64,000 nucleotides of DNA from Orychophragmus violaceus (taxonomy: Eukaryota; Streptophyta; Magnoliopsida; Brassicales; Brassicaceae), in NCBI GenBank assembly GCA_030180135.1, contig CM058230.1, forward strand, positions 13,517,082-13,581,081, given 5' to 3'. Of this stretch, positions 47,239 through 56,934 are shown piece after piece (position 1 is the first letter of the stretch; every line of letters begins with the position of its first letter). The notes beneath the pieces are model-generated. The model was not told the origin of the DNA. It ran no database searches and saw only the letters and a list, made by a program, of their open reading frames with translations. The position numbers and the translations under genes are program-made.

Positions 47239-49093
47239 TACTGCCTTCAGAGTGTATAACCGGAGAACTCGCATGATCTGTGAATCGGTGAATGTGGTTT
47301 TTGATGATCGGAACAGCTACTGTCTTGAGGAAATTACCAAAGAAACAGATCAAGAAACTGTGTCTACTGAACACGAGCTACTTAAACAACTCAGTGAAGA
47401 TGTCACTGATACCGAGAGTCAGAATCCTCGAAGAACCGGTTATGGGCAAGTTAACCGAGATCATTCTGTTGGTGATGTTATTGGAGGCATTCAAGAAGGC
47501 AGGCAAACTAGAAATAGACAACTTGACTTCAAACAGATAGTCAAGCTGGCGTGTTTCATCTCCTTCATCGAACCCAAAAATGTTGTGGAAGCGTTAGATG
47601 ATGACTACTGGACAATGGCCATGCATGAGGAACTTGAGCAGTTTAATCGGTTAGAAGTATGGGACTTAGTTCCATGTCCAAAAGATGTGAATGTCGTGGG
47701 AACTAAGTGGATCTACAAGAACAAGATAGATGAAGAGGGAAATGTTGTCAGAAACAAAGCCAGACTTGTGGCTCAAGGCTATTCACAGATTGAAGGAGTG
47801 GACTTTGATGAAACCTTCGCGCCAGTAGCAAGACTTGAATCGATACGCCTGTTGTTTGGGATTGCGTGTCACCTACGAATTAAGCTGTATCAGATGGATG
47901 TGAAGAGTGCATTCTTGAACGGGATGCTACAAGAAGAAGTCTATGTGGCACAACCAAATGGGTTCGAAGATCCTAAACATCCAAATTATGTCTACAAACT
48001 CAAAAGAGCTCTGTATGGGTTGAAGCAAGCTCCACGGGCTTGGTATGAACGTCTAACTCAGTTTCTGCTCAAAAGAGGATTCAAGAGAGGTAACGTGGAT
48101 AAAACCTTATTCATTATGGAGGAATCACAAAGCATGCTCATAGTACAGATTTATGTTGATGATATCATATTTGGTGCGACTCGAGAAAGACTTATGCATG
48201 AATTTGTCACTACAATGACCCGTGAATTTGAGATGAGCATGGTTGGAGAACTGAACTACTTCCTTGGTCTCCAAGTGAAACAATCCGATGAAGGTATTTT
48301 TGTGTGTCAGAGTACCTACACTCGAAACTTGGTGAAGAGGTTTGATATGGAGACATCGAAGGTGGCCAGAACTCCAATGAGCTGCACTGATAAACTGTCC
48401 AAAGATGAACAAGGACAGAAGGTGGATGAGCATCTGTATAGAGCAATGATAGGAAGCCTACTTTATCTGACTGCGTCACGACCATATATATGCTTTAGTG
48501 TTGGTGTTTGTGCCAGGTACCAGGCCAGTCCACGGGTGTCACACCTATCAGCGGTTAAACGTATTATCAAATACGTCAGAGGTACCCTGAACCTGGGACT
48601 AAGTTACACAACCGAAACTAACACAAGTCTTGCAGGTTTCTGTGATGAAGATTGGGCAGGGTGCTTAGATGACAGAAAGAGCACGTCTAGAGGATGTTTC
48701 TATCTTGGAAACAATATGGTGTCATGGCATAACAAAAAGCAGAATTGTGTGTCACTCTCAACTGCAGAAGCAGAGTACATTGCTCTTGGAAGCTGTTGTA
48801 CTCAATTGTTGTGGATGAAACAGATGCTTCATGATTATGGTATTACCTCTGATTCGTTCTTGGTTCACTGTGATAATAAAAGTGCAATTGATATCTCAAA
48901 AAATCCAGTACAACATTCGAGAACAAAGCATGTAGACATTAGACATCACTTTGTTAGAGAACTAGTTGAGGAGAAACTAGCTGTCATTAAACATGTTGCT
49001 TCTGAGAGACAGCTTGCTGATATTTTTACAAAACTTTTAGATTTCAATAGCTTTCTGTACTTACGAAAGGCTCTTGGAGTCTGCGATTGTTGA
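47239..49093 (+). pseudogene. Sirevirus-like RT and RNase H
   Basis: This is the second part of the same polyprotein, one frame over because of the single-base insertion upstream. It is open from about 47228 to the TGA at 49093. After an acidic linker come RT landmarks: 'VVGTKWIYKNKIDEEG', 'GVDFDETFAPVARLESIR', 'LYQMDVKSAFLNGML', 'ALYGLKQAPRAWYERL' and catalytic 'IYVDDIIFGA'. RNase H has 'FCDEDWAGCLDDRKSTS', 'CVSLSTAEAEYIALGSC', 'HCDNKSAIDIS' and the 'QLADIFTKLLD' tail. All catalytic residues are intact. Confidence 0.93.
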
Positions 49094-50186
49094 AACTGAT
49101 TTCAGGGTACTTGGGGGTATGACACATAATGGAATGACTGGGGAACACAAGTAAGGTCATACTCATCGATTACACGGTATAGAAAGACAAATCAAGAGGT
49201 ACGCCCCATGGAACAAGTAATTCTTTATGACTGCTCTAGATGATAAGCACTCTCCTTGGAATAGGCTGCTAAAACAGTCCATATCTGAGTGAGATCACTG
49301 TTTTGAATGAGTACTAAAGCTCTGCCAGTTGTTAGATAAGAGAAGAATGTAAGACATCCTGAGTGAAAGAGTTTGTATGGCAGAATTAAAGATTGATGAA
49401 CACAGTCATGAAGTATGATAATATTTACTTAGATGAAAGCACCTCAGCTGAGGAAAGCTGTCTAGCAGTTGACTGTGTTCATATAAATAAAAGTGTATAT
49501 TTTGGTTCTCATGGATGAAGGCACCTCGGCTGAGTAAGGCCGTCCTATTTGGTTTCGAGTCAATCAACATACTCCACTCACGGATGTCTATATTACTTCT
49601 TCGATGTCACATGATGAACACTTGACATAGCTTTGGTAGAGTCATATAAGAGGCATTTTGATTCTGTGGAAGGATTACCAAATTGGTTGGACTTGATGAA
49701 AGCACCTTGGCTAAGGAAAGCTGTCTGTCTAAGTCTTTCTCTGATAACTAGGTGTCAACATTGATTCTTGTGTGGGATCCTGTCTGTGAAATGAGTGTCA
49801 TATCTTCCACAAATTGATTAGCGTGTAAATATGTAGTGATCATATCAGTAGCATAACAGCAGGCTCTCTCTCTGAGTAAATGTGTTTGATAAGCTTGGGT
49901 CACTCATTAGTCTGTAATGAACTGTCGATGATATGATCGAAATTGTTCTAAGTTGTGGTTTTGGGTCGATAAATGAGTCTGGGAATTTCGGTTGATTAGT
50001 TCAATTTGCCATCTTTTGGGCCAGATGAAATCCATTATTGCTAATACTATGTTTCACTAACAAGCCCAATAAAGGCCCATTAGGTTTGTGTCTCTATTCG
50101 CAGGTTCAAAAAGAAAGGGGGGAGATTAGCGTGAGTTACTCAGCCGCTTTTGTGTTTCTCGGTCTAAAAATCTCAAGAACCCTAAG
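49094..50186 (+). other. Non-coding spacer between pol and the third ORF
   Basis: No coding frame is supported. Three copies of a 32-bp phrase, 'gatgaaagcacct-ggct-a-gaaagctgtc', start at 49432, 49514 and 49695; the first contains the perfect 12-bp palindrome CCTCAGCTGAGG. A polypyrimidine/AG site ('tctctattcgcag', ending about 50103) precedes the third ORF and could be a splice acceptor. A purine tract 'aaaggggggagatta' follows at about 50114. Confidence 0.7.
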
Positions 50187-51666
50187 ATGTCGTCTCCTCC
50201 ACGCCGCTCAACTCGTTCTCAGACAACGAAGCTGATGATGGATTCATTCGAAGCTGAGCGACGTCGTAACCGGGCCAATCGAACCCTTGCTGCAGCACCC
50301 GTCGTCGATCTCTCTCCGTCCAGCAACTCTCAAGGTTCTCGTCGACCGGTTCAACGATTGTATCTCCTCGATCGTGAAGTTTTTGATGACGCACAGTCAC
50401 ATGCAGGCTCAGCTCCTCACTCATCTCGGCCTCATCGTTCCGGAAAAGAGCCAGCTAAGACTCACCGCGCCGGTAAAGAGCCAGCTCCGCCGTCATCCGA
50501 CAGTGAGGATTCAGCTTCTGATGATGATGAATTTGTGCCGCAACACAAGACTCCTTACTGGACACTTGAGGATCACTATTTGGCAAACCGTCTAGCCTTT
50601 GAAGATATGCGCTTCAAATATCCGGATCTGGACCGAATGCAACTGGTACCACTCAGTTCCAGACACTCGTCAAGCAAAGCCAAAGAGCGTTATGTGCTGA
50701 TGAAATCACGAGCATATCTGGATCAGAAATTGCTTCAGTTGGATGATCCTACACTCAGTGAGGTAAGGAAATTCATAGAAAAAGCTGGGTTGATTTACAC
50801 TGTGCTGCATGTATCACCGTATTATCCTCGGTTAGTTAAGGAATTCTTGGCCAATCTGTGCGATTCGGAAGCTACGGACACATCTAGGCTCGTCTATGTT
50901 CGGGGAGAAGCTTATGATTTCACTCCTGATGTTATCAATCGAATGTTCCTGACTTCGGATACAAAGCAATCCACTGATTGGGATGAGGAGGATATTGACC
51001 AAGTCGTCACTGTTCTCACCGGTGGTCGACGCAAGAGATGGGAAGGAGTCCAGTCCAAGCATCTACTTCCAAAGTTTCAAGTTCTTTACAAACTGTGCTG
51101 TTCGAATTGGATCCCGAGCTCAAACACTACCACAATGGTCAGAGAGAGACTGCGATTCCTCTACATGTTACACCAAGGAAAACCATTCAACTTTGGTAGC
51201 TTGGTATATGATCAGATCATGGATATGGCTCAGTCGTCACAAACAGAGAAAAAGATCATCTTTCCCAATCTGATTTTTCAAGTTCTGTACTTTCAAAGGG
51301 ATGTTAATGTTACTGCTGGGGACGGTGCACCAATTGGCTATCCAAGCAACATCACACTGGATCCTAAAGCTGGTCGTGGCTCAGACAATGAAGAAGAAGC
51401 GCAGGCTCCTGATCTCGCCAAGGATGTTGATAATGCTATTCGAGGACTGTGTTACATACAACGCCGTATCCGTCGTATGTTTGTTCTTATATTCTTCTCA
51501 CTGAAGTTATGATTATATCTGTCTTGAGCTTGTGTATGTTGTTTTTGTTAAATGTGTGACCATCTCAGGGGGAGAATATCCACAGTACCCCAAGCAGACA
51601 GAACCTGGCGAGTATGACACCGACTATGATGATGAGGCGAGCACGGAAGTTGAGCGAGATGACTAG
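50187..51666 (+). CDS. Sirevirus-like third ORF (env-like / plant transposon protein), predicted spliced
   Basis: The ATG at 50187 opens a 441-codon frame lying between pol and the 3' LTR, the position of the env-like gene in SIRE/Endovir elements. The N-terminus is Ser/Arg-rich and probably disordered. Residues about 125-400 form a globular region ('TPYWTLEDHYLANRLAFEDM', 'DFTPDVINRMF', 'LLPKFQVLYKLCCSNWIPSS') like the domain catalogued as a putative plant transposon protein. No signal peptide or clear membrane segment is seen. Unspliced, the frame ends at 51512. A canonical intron, GTATGT (51475) to CTCAG (51568), would replace the last 12 residues by an acidic 32-residue tail ending at TAG 51664-51666, in phase. 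The intron is a prediction. Function is unknown; an envelope role is not shown. Confidence 0.72.
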
Positions 51667-51917
51667 TCTACCTTGGGGAAATTGTTGCGTGTTATGTTGT
51701 GTTTCGTAGTTTGATAACTATTTTTTTGAACTAATGCTGTTCTCGGTTGGTTGTTGTTTTCTGTCTGAACATTTGTGTGCGTTCTGAACAGTGTGTGCTT
51801 TTGAACTCTATTGGTTGAACTCAGTTGCTTCTAACGGATCATAAGAGTGTGTGGATGTATGGAATGTTGTTCTTGGTTTTAAAAATGTGACAGGTGAGAT
51901 GGTGCACACATTGAGAC

Positions 51918-51931
51918 AAAAAGGGGGAGAA
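51918..51931 (+). other. Polypurine tract of the Sirevirus-like Copia
   Basis: AAAAAGGGGGAGAA abuts the 3' LTR. A related motif, CAGGGGGAGAAT, lies upstream at 51566-51577, overlapping the predicted splice acceptor, and another lies near 50114. Confidence 0.85.
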
Positions 51932-52435
51932 TGAAAGCTCAAGATTCTGTTGGACTATGGAGCGTGATGCACAAGGTGAAGTGGATGATACAAGACCTTA
52001 CGTGGTGCACAAGTAAGCTATCGCCAGCTGGAGTTGTAAGATATGGAAATATTCTATATTGTGAGAATATAGAATATCGGCGAGATTCGGAAGATCTAAA
52101 GTGTTGAGATATTCTACGGAAGATGTCAAGTATAAAAAGGAGACTTGAAGGAAGATTTAGGTTAGCCGTTTTGCCGCAGAAAAGGGGTTGTGAGATAACT
52201 CAGAGAGTTCCGTGTGTAACACTGGTGAGAGAACAAAAGAGAGAAGTGCAACTATCGTTGTACGGTAAGGTTGGGTAGATTAGGATTTGGTCAGTAGTGT
52301 TTCACTGTTGTGAAGACACGTCAAGCTGATTGAACAGGATTAAACGTGTAATCTGTTCAAGTGAATTCTAATAAAGTTGTGTTTTGAGTTTACAATTGAG
52401 TTGAATTCTTGATATCCATATCCGTAGTTATTTCA
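51932..52435 (+). repeat. 3' LTR of the Sirevirus-like Copia
   Basis: 504 bp, co-linear with the 5' LTR, with about three substitutions (for example gagatttgg versus gagattcgg). Confidence 0.93.
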
Positions 52436-52440
52436 TAGTT

Positions 52441-52808
52441 GACGCGCTTTCTCGGAGGTTAATTCGCAGTTGAAGGCTGAACTTTTAAGCTTGCTATGGG
52501 CGTGTGAATCCATGAAAAGCCTTAAACTGAACCGTGTCATCTTCGAATCTTCCTTTACATTGGCAAGAGAAGCTTTAACCCATCCTGCTAGATTCATTGG
52601 TTGTCAAGGCTTAATTCACACAATCTTCAATCAGCTGGCCAACATACCAAGTTGGTCCCTAGAGCATACAATCACGCATACCGACAGAGCAGCTCAACAA
52701 ATAGCCGGCAGTGTTATTCCGTATGGCCTTCGACACTCTTACGTCGCAAGAAATGGCCCATCATGGTTACAAAATTTACTGGATTCAGAAGCTCTTGCAT
52801 CTGATTGA
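52441..52808 (+). pseudogene. LINE RNase H domain, continuation after the Copia
   Basis: The frame reads 'QLKAELLSLLWACESMKSL' and 'HTDRAAQQIAGSV', the middle and end of the RNase H domain that began before 43571, finishing at TGA 52806-52808. The 3' UTR runs to the A-tail at 52972-52983. The residues that replace the conserved acidic ones near 'VIFESS' suggest the domain was already degenerate. Confidence 0.85.
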
Positions 52809-52983
52809 ATTTCCCATCATTCTTCTCCCTTTATGATTTGTATCACAATTTGCTATGATTGTCTTTTTCCTTTGTTTTCATTTCCATCGTACATTGATGA
52901 TCAGCATTCCTGGTTTGTCGTGTTCAGGAACTTTGTGTAATATTTGTGATTTGGATTATTAACACAGTGTTAAAAAAAAAAAA

Positions 52984-53879
52984 CTGCGAGCTGAACATAT
53001 GCATGATATTGTGTATCTTTCCTTAGTTTGCAAATTCAATTTTCATCAAACACGCCAAATACAACTTATGTTGACGCTTGAAACCATATTCGTCTATCTT
53101 TAGGGTAAAGTCATGGCACTCATTTCCTTAATTATATTATGTTTTGTAATTAATCAACTTAGGAGCAAGTCATCATTCATCACATTTTCTTCTGACCATG
53201 GAGGTATGAACCAATCTTCTAACACAGTAACTGTACATAATAGAGGTATGATAAACATAGCTAAATTTGGACAAGTTGGACAAAATCCCTCCACTCTTGA
53301 TAACGTTCCATTCGTTCAGTTTTTAAATGCAATATGTTGAGTGTTACTTATATGCACTGCCGGCTTTGAGTAGAAGCTATAGAAACATATGTTTCTTACA
53401 ATGTTTACAATATGTAAATTTCAGCTATTTTTTTTACCAAAATCTCTAGTAGTTCAGTTGGGTAATGCCTGAAATGGGCTGGAAATTTACAAATGTGAAA
53501 GATTCGAATTTTTTTATAACCTCATTACCAATTTTATGGTTAACTGTAACGCCAATATTTTTATTTTATTTTGCTTTCAGTCGAAAATGTTTGAAGGCCG
53601 GGCCAGCTTATATATATGTTGCTAAACATCTACAAATCTAGGCACAATAATCAAAAAAATATTTCTGTATAAACAAAGACCAAAACGTTAACATAAAAAT
53701 CTAGAAGAATTTTATATGAAGAAAATAAAATCTGGTCATCGGAATAATGGCATGGGTGATATACATTTTTTTATAGTACTCTCTTGTCTCGTTTATCTCT
53801 AAGACTTTTTTTTTTAATAAATGGCATATGTCTGTTAATATTTTAGTTGGTAATCACATAAGCCTAAGCCTATCTCTTT
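52984..53879. other. Intergenic DNA, nothing recognised
   Basis: AT-rich, with only a short frame at 53113-53340 lacking domain or codon support. No RNA gene is seen. Confidence 0.5.
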
Positions 53880-54993
53880 GTTTTTGTCAACAGAGTTGAA
53901 CGGAACATTCTAAAACGACTCAGTCATACAGGTCGGCGACAAGGAGTTGATGTGGATAATGTCTAATGGTTAGACGTGAACACTCTTTGTTAGTTTATCC
54001 GCTTTTGAGTTTTGTGTCCAATGTATCCAAGAATTCTCGAAGGGCTTGAAAAACTCCTTTCGTCTTTCGAATTCTTTTATAGAAATTGCAAACTCATGGA
54101 AAAGACAACATTTTCACCAGCTTAGAACACTATAAAACGAATGCAACAACCTTCTGCTGAAAGAATCTCATGCATTTTACTACCTAAATTAAAGCCTAGA
54201 ATTCAGTGTGTAATAGTGTGAGGCTACTACGGATATTCGTTGCCACCATAATTATATTTACGCCTCTTTCATAACAACTATATTATAGTTGGCCTTAACG
54301 TAAGTCACATTCTTTCGTTGAACCATCTGTATAACACCATTATATATCCTTTTGAATATTTTGTATTTAGTTTCCACTTGATTTCCCATTTCTATAAGAT
54401 TATGTATATCCTATTGACATCCGTTTGATTGGGATTCTTCCTATGTGAAACATTTCCTCTCAGCCATCATTAATATTTCTAAAGGGTTCTGATCTAAATT
54501 TTTGAAGAATTTTCATTTCTACTTTTTCCATATATACTATAATATCCAAGGAAAAGTATCATCTTTATCCTTCGATTATATCCTCCCAAATAAATAATCC
54601 ATATTTGTAAATACTGGTGAAATGAAAAATATTCTAGGTCTAAATGGAATTTGTGATAATGTCCATATTTGCATAGTTGGTGGACATTCGGAAAGCGAAT
54701 GATTTATTATTTCTTATTCCGTTCCACATCTCACATATCATTCATCACATTTAAGATCCATTTGATTGGGATTCTTTCCATGTGAAGTATTTTTTCTCAG
54801 CCATCCTTAATACTTCCAAAGGGTTTCGATCTAAATTTTTGAAGAATTTACTATTTCTGTTTTTCACATGTACTATAATATTCAAGAAAAATATTATCCT
54901 TATCTGCCAATTCTTTTCTCCAAAATAAATAATCTATATTTGCAAATACGGATAAAATAAAAAAACATTCTAGGTCTAAATGGGATTTATGAT
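53880..54993 (-). pseudogene. Old LINE 3' relic with an internal duplication
   Basis: Read on the minus strand, degraded zf-RVT/linker sequence is recognisable in 54657-54421 (SECPPTMQIWTLSQIP, NMDYLFGRI, PWILYYIWKK, KFFKNLDQNPLEI). The RNase H start (YTDGS near 54340) and end follow down to about 53890. A second, diverged copy of the zf-RVT/linker block lies at 54993-54758, about 337 bp away. Many stops interrupt every frame. It belongs to a different LINE lineage from the two large copies. Confidence 0.7.
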
Positions 54994-55642
54994 AGATTCA
55001 GAGCGTTACTATATCCTCCAAAAGAATACTAGCTCATAGATAAAATAATGTCAAAATATGTAGTTAGATAGGTAATTTAGTAATTTTCAAATATATAATT
55101 GTACATGAGATGATAAGAGCCCTTTGCATTATCTTTGTTTTTTAAGTTGAAAGTTTTTATTTAGTGTAGTATATGATAACTTTTTTTATTGTCAATTTAA
55201 AATTTGACTGACAGTCTCATATATGCGGATATGCCATTTACTTTGCTTGGCTAATAATAGTAGTCAATTAGTAGTGAGGATTCCGAATATTAAGTAAATT
55301 TGACTGACAGTCTGTATAAGTAAATGTTTAAACTTCTTTTATATAGTAGACATTTATGGGGCAAATATTACCTTCCCTATCAGATTAGACCAACCAGCGT
55401 AAGACAAATAATAAAATGAAAAAAAAAATCTTTAGATAGAAATCTTATTATTTAGGAAGACTTTATAGCTATTTTTTCCTTAAACCTTTATATGTAATTT
55501 CCTTTTAAAACCTTTCTATAGTTTGTTGTAACCTCTTTGTGGACCGAGCCAAAAAAAAAAAAGCTAGAAACTCTATATAACATTTTACCCATCTGGTTCT
55601 TGAAAACACACAAATCTTATCTCTTTCTCATTTCGTATCACC
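54994..55642 (+). promoter_or_regulatory. Upstream region of the MADS-box gene
   Basis: AT-rich sequence with a TATATA box at 55574-55579, 64 bp before the ATG, so the 5' leader would be about 35 bases. An exact 18-bp direct repeat, AAATTTGACTGACAGTCT, occurs near 55200 and 55296. No other ORF is present. Regulatory function of the repeat is an inference. Confidence 0.5.
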
Positions 55643-56128
55643 ATGGGAAGAAGAAAAGTTACACTCGAATTGATTTCTGACAACTCCACTCGCCGAGTTA
55701 CATTCAAAAAACGCAAAAATGGTCTACTCAAGAAGCTCAATGAACTAACCATTCTTTGTGGTATACCCGCTTGCGCTATCATCTACAGCGATTACAAGGA
55801 AGGTCCTGAGGTTTGGCCAAACCGTAAAGAGGTTCGTGTTCTTCTAAACCGGTTAAATGCACTCCCTGTGGAAAAACAGACCAAAAACATGATGGATCAG
55901 AAGGATTTCATGAACAGGATGATCCAAGACGCAGAGAAGAAGTTGGAGAAAGAGAAGATGCATAGGCGTGCGATGGAGGTTGGGATGAGGGCTTTGACTA
56001 ATGATCTACCCGTTGCTGATTATTCAGAGGATCTGATCAAAGCTGCCGATGTGATTGAGAAGAAGATCAATTTAATTAGAGAGAGAATGAAGGCTTTGGG
56101 ATCAAAAGCAGTCGTCATCAAGAAATAA
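55643..56128 (+). CDS. Type I (M-gamma-like) MADS-box transcription factor
   Basis: A 161-residue intronless protein with a MADS domain at residues 1-60: 'MGRRKVTLELISDNSTRR', 'TFKKRKNGLLKKLNELTILC', 'ACAIIYSDYKEGPEVWP'. The 'LCGIPACAIIYS' and 'PEVWP' signatures point to the M-gamma group (AGL80/PHERES relatives), DNA-binding factors of the nucleus that act mainly in the female gametophyte and endosperm and dimerise with M-alpha proteins. A Lys/Glu-rich helix at about 75-120 may aid dimerisation. Compared with PHERES-type proteins of about 280 residues, the C-terminus is short. The start has a CACCATGG context, and AATAAAA near 56163 could serve polyadenylation. It is the only intact host-type gene here, and it is flanked by TEs. 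It could be a functional paralogue or a recently truncated copy. Confidence 0.88.
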   Translation: MGRRKVTLELISDNSTRRVTFKKRKNGLLKKLNELTILCGIPACAIIYSDYKEGPEVWPNRKEVRVLLNRLNALPVEKQTKNMMDQKDFMNRMIQDAEKKLEKEKMHRRAMEVGMRALTNDLPVADYSEDLIKAADVIEKKINLIRERMKALGSKAVVIKK

Positions 56129-56743
56129 TAGATTCTTATCTTTCCTGTTCATGGATTTTTAATAATAAAATATGGTTAAGATTCTTATGTTGAAAATTAT
56201 GTTTTATGATTTGTTTTTGAAGTCTTAAGATAATGATATAAATCTCATTGGCCTTCTTGGTATTAGATTGAAAGGACGACATGATGCATTCGGTTTATGA
56301 CCAAATTTAGTTTACATTTAAGAAGATTTTCTCCCTTTTCTGCTATTTTATTTTTATTGCTACATTTTTGTCAGTCAATCGAATGTTTTCTATTCTATAA
56401 TAGCCCATTTGGTCATTATTGGAGGTACATAGAGTTTTACTTATAGCATTGACAAAGTTTGTTATAAATTTTTCGAGCCTAACAACTTATGTTTCTAGTG
56501 GTAACCAATAATTCATTAAGACTTCTATATCACATGGTTCCAGGTTTAATTCCCTGAATATAAAAATTCTATAGATCAATGGAGACAAAACTGAATTTTC
56601 AGTGTAGAATAAGTATAGCCATTAATCATGACCGTGGAATATCGTGGAACAGAAATAATTGTATCTGTAAAATTATCTATATAACAATTCTCATAATTTA
56701 TATCTATATTAACTTTTAAAAAACTTATATTAGGGTTTTTAAA
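56129..56743. other. 3' flank of the MADS-box gene
   Basis: AT-rich, with no gene or structured repeat recognised. Confidence 0.5.
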
Positions 56744-56751
56744 GGTGTAAC

Positions 56752-56926
56752 CAGTGGCGGAACTGCATTGTCTAAGATGGAGATATATGTCTCCAATATT
56801 TTTTAAATTTGCACAAAATTTCTATAGATATTTAATAATATTCATTAGTTTTTCTTAATTTTATCTCTAGTTCTTTAAGTAAATTCAAATATGCTCCCAC
56901 GAAAATAGTTGCTGCTTCCGCTATTG
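56752..56926. mobile_element. hAT-type MITE with target duplication
   Basis: The left end CAGTGGCGGAA and the reverse complement of the right end, CAATAGCGGAA, match at 9 of 11. The 175-bp element is flanked by GGTGTAAC (56744-56751) and GGCGTAAC (56927-56934), an 8-bp duplication with one mismatch, as hAT transposases make. It has no coding capacity. Confidence 0.85.
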
Positions 56927-56934
56927 GGCGTAAC

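Larger units (their letters stand above)
43572..52435 (+). mobile_element. Sirevirus/Endovir-like Copia element with a third ORF
   Basis: The LTRs are 504 bp each (43572-44075 and 51932-52435), differ at about three positions (about 99.4% identical), begin TGAAAGC and end TTATTTCA. Flanks TAGTA and TAGTT match at four of five bases. The 8.9-kb length, the three CCHC knuckles in a long gag, and an extra ORF between pol and the 3' LTR fit the Sirevirus (SIRE/Endovir1) lineage. A single one-base frameshift near 47225 is the only clear lesion in gag-pol. It is the youngest-looking autonomous-type element here. Confidence 0.93.
40435..52983 (+). mobile_element. 5'-truncated LINE, split by the Sirevirus-like Copia
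   Basis: LINE ORF2 sequence begins abruptly in the last part of the endonuclease (SDHRPI) and runs through RT and zf-RVT to the RNase H domain. It is interrupted at 43571/52436 by the 8.9-kb Copia. The 3' end carries an A12 tail at 52972-52983. ORF1 and most of the endonuclease are missing, as in typical 5'-truncated LINE copies. No matching target duplication was found around 40435 and 52984, so the 5' border is approximate. Confidence 0.85.

Noticed and set aside
53113..53340. 75-codon ORF as a small secreted peptide gene
   Set aside because: Begins with a hydrophobic stretch, but there is no credible promoter, no Cys pattern and no support in surrounding sequence.
55562..55575. 'gctagaaactctata' as a third copy of the LINE target duplication
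   Set aside because: Only a partial chance match to TAGAAACTCTATTC, with no LINE end beside it.
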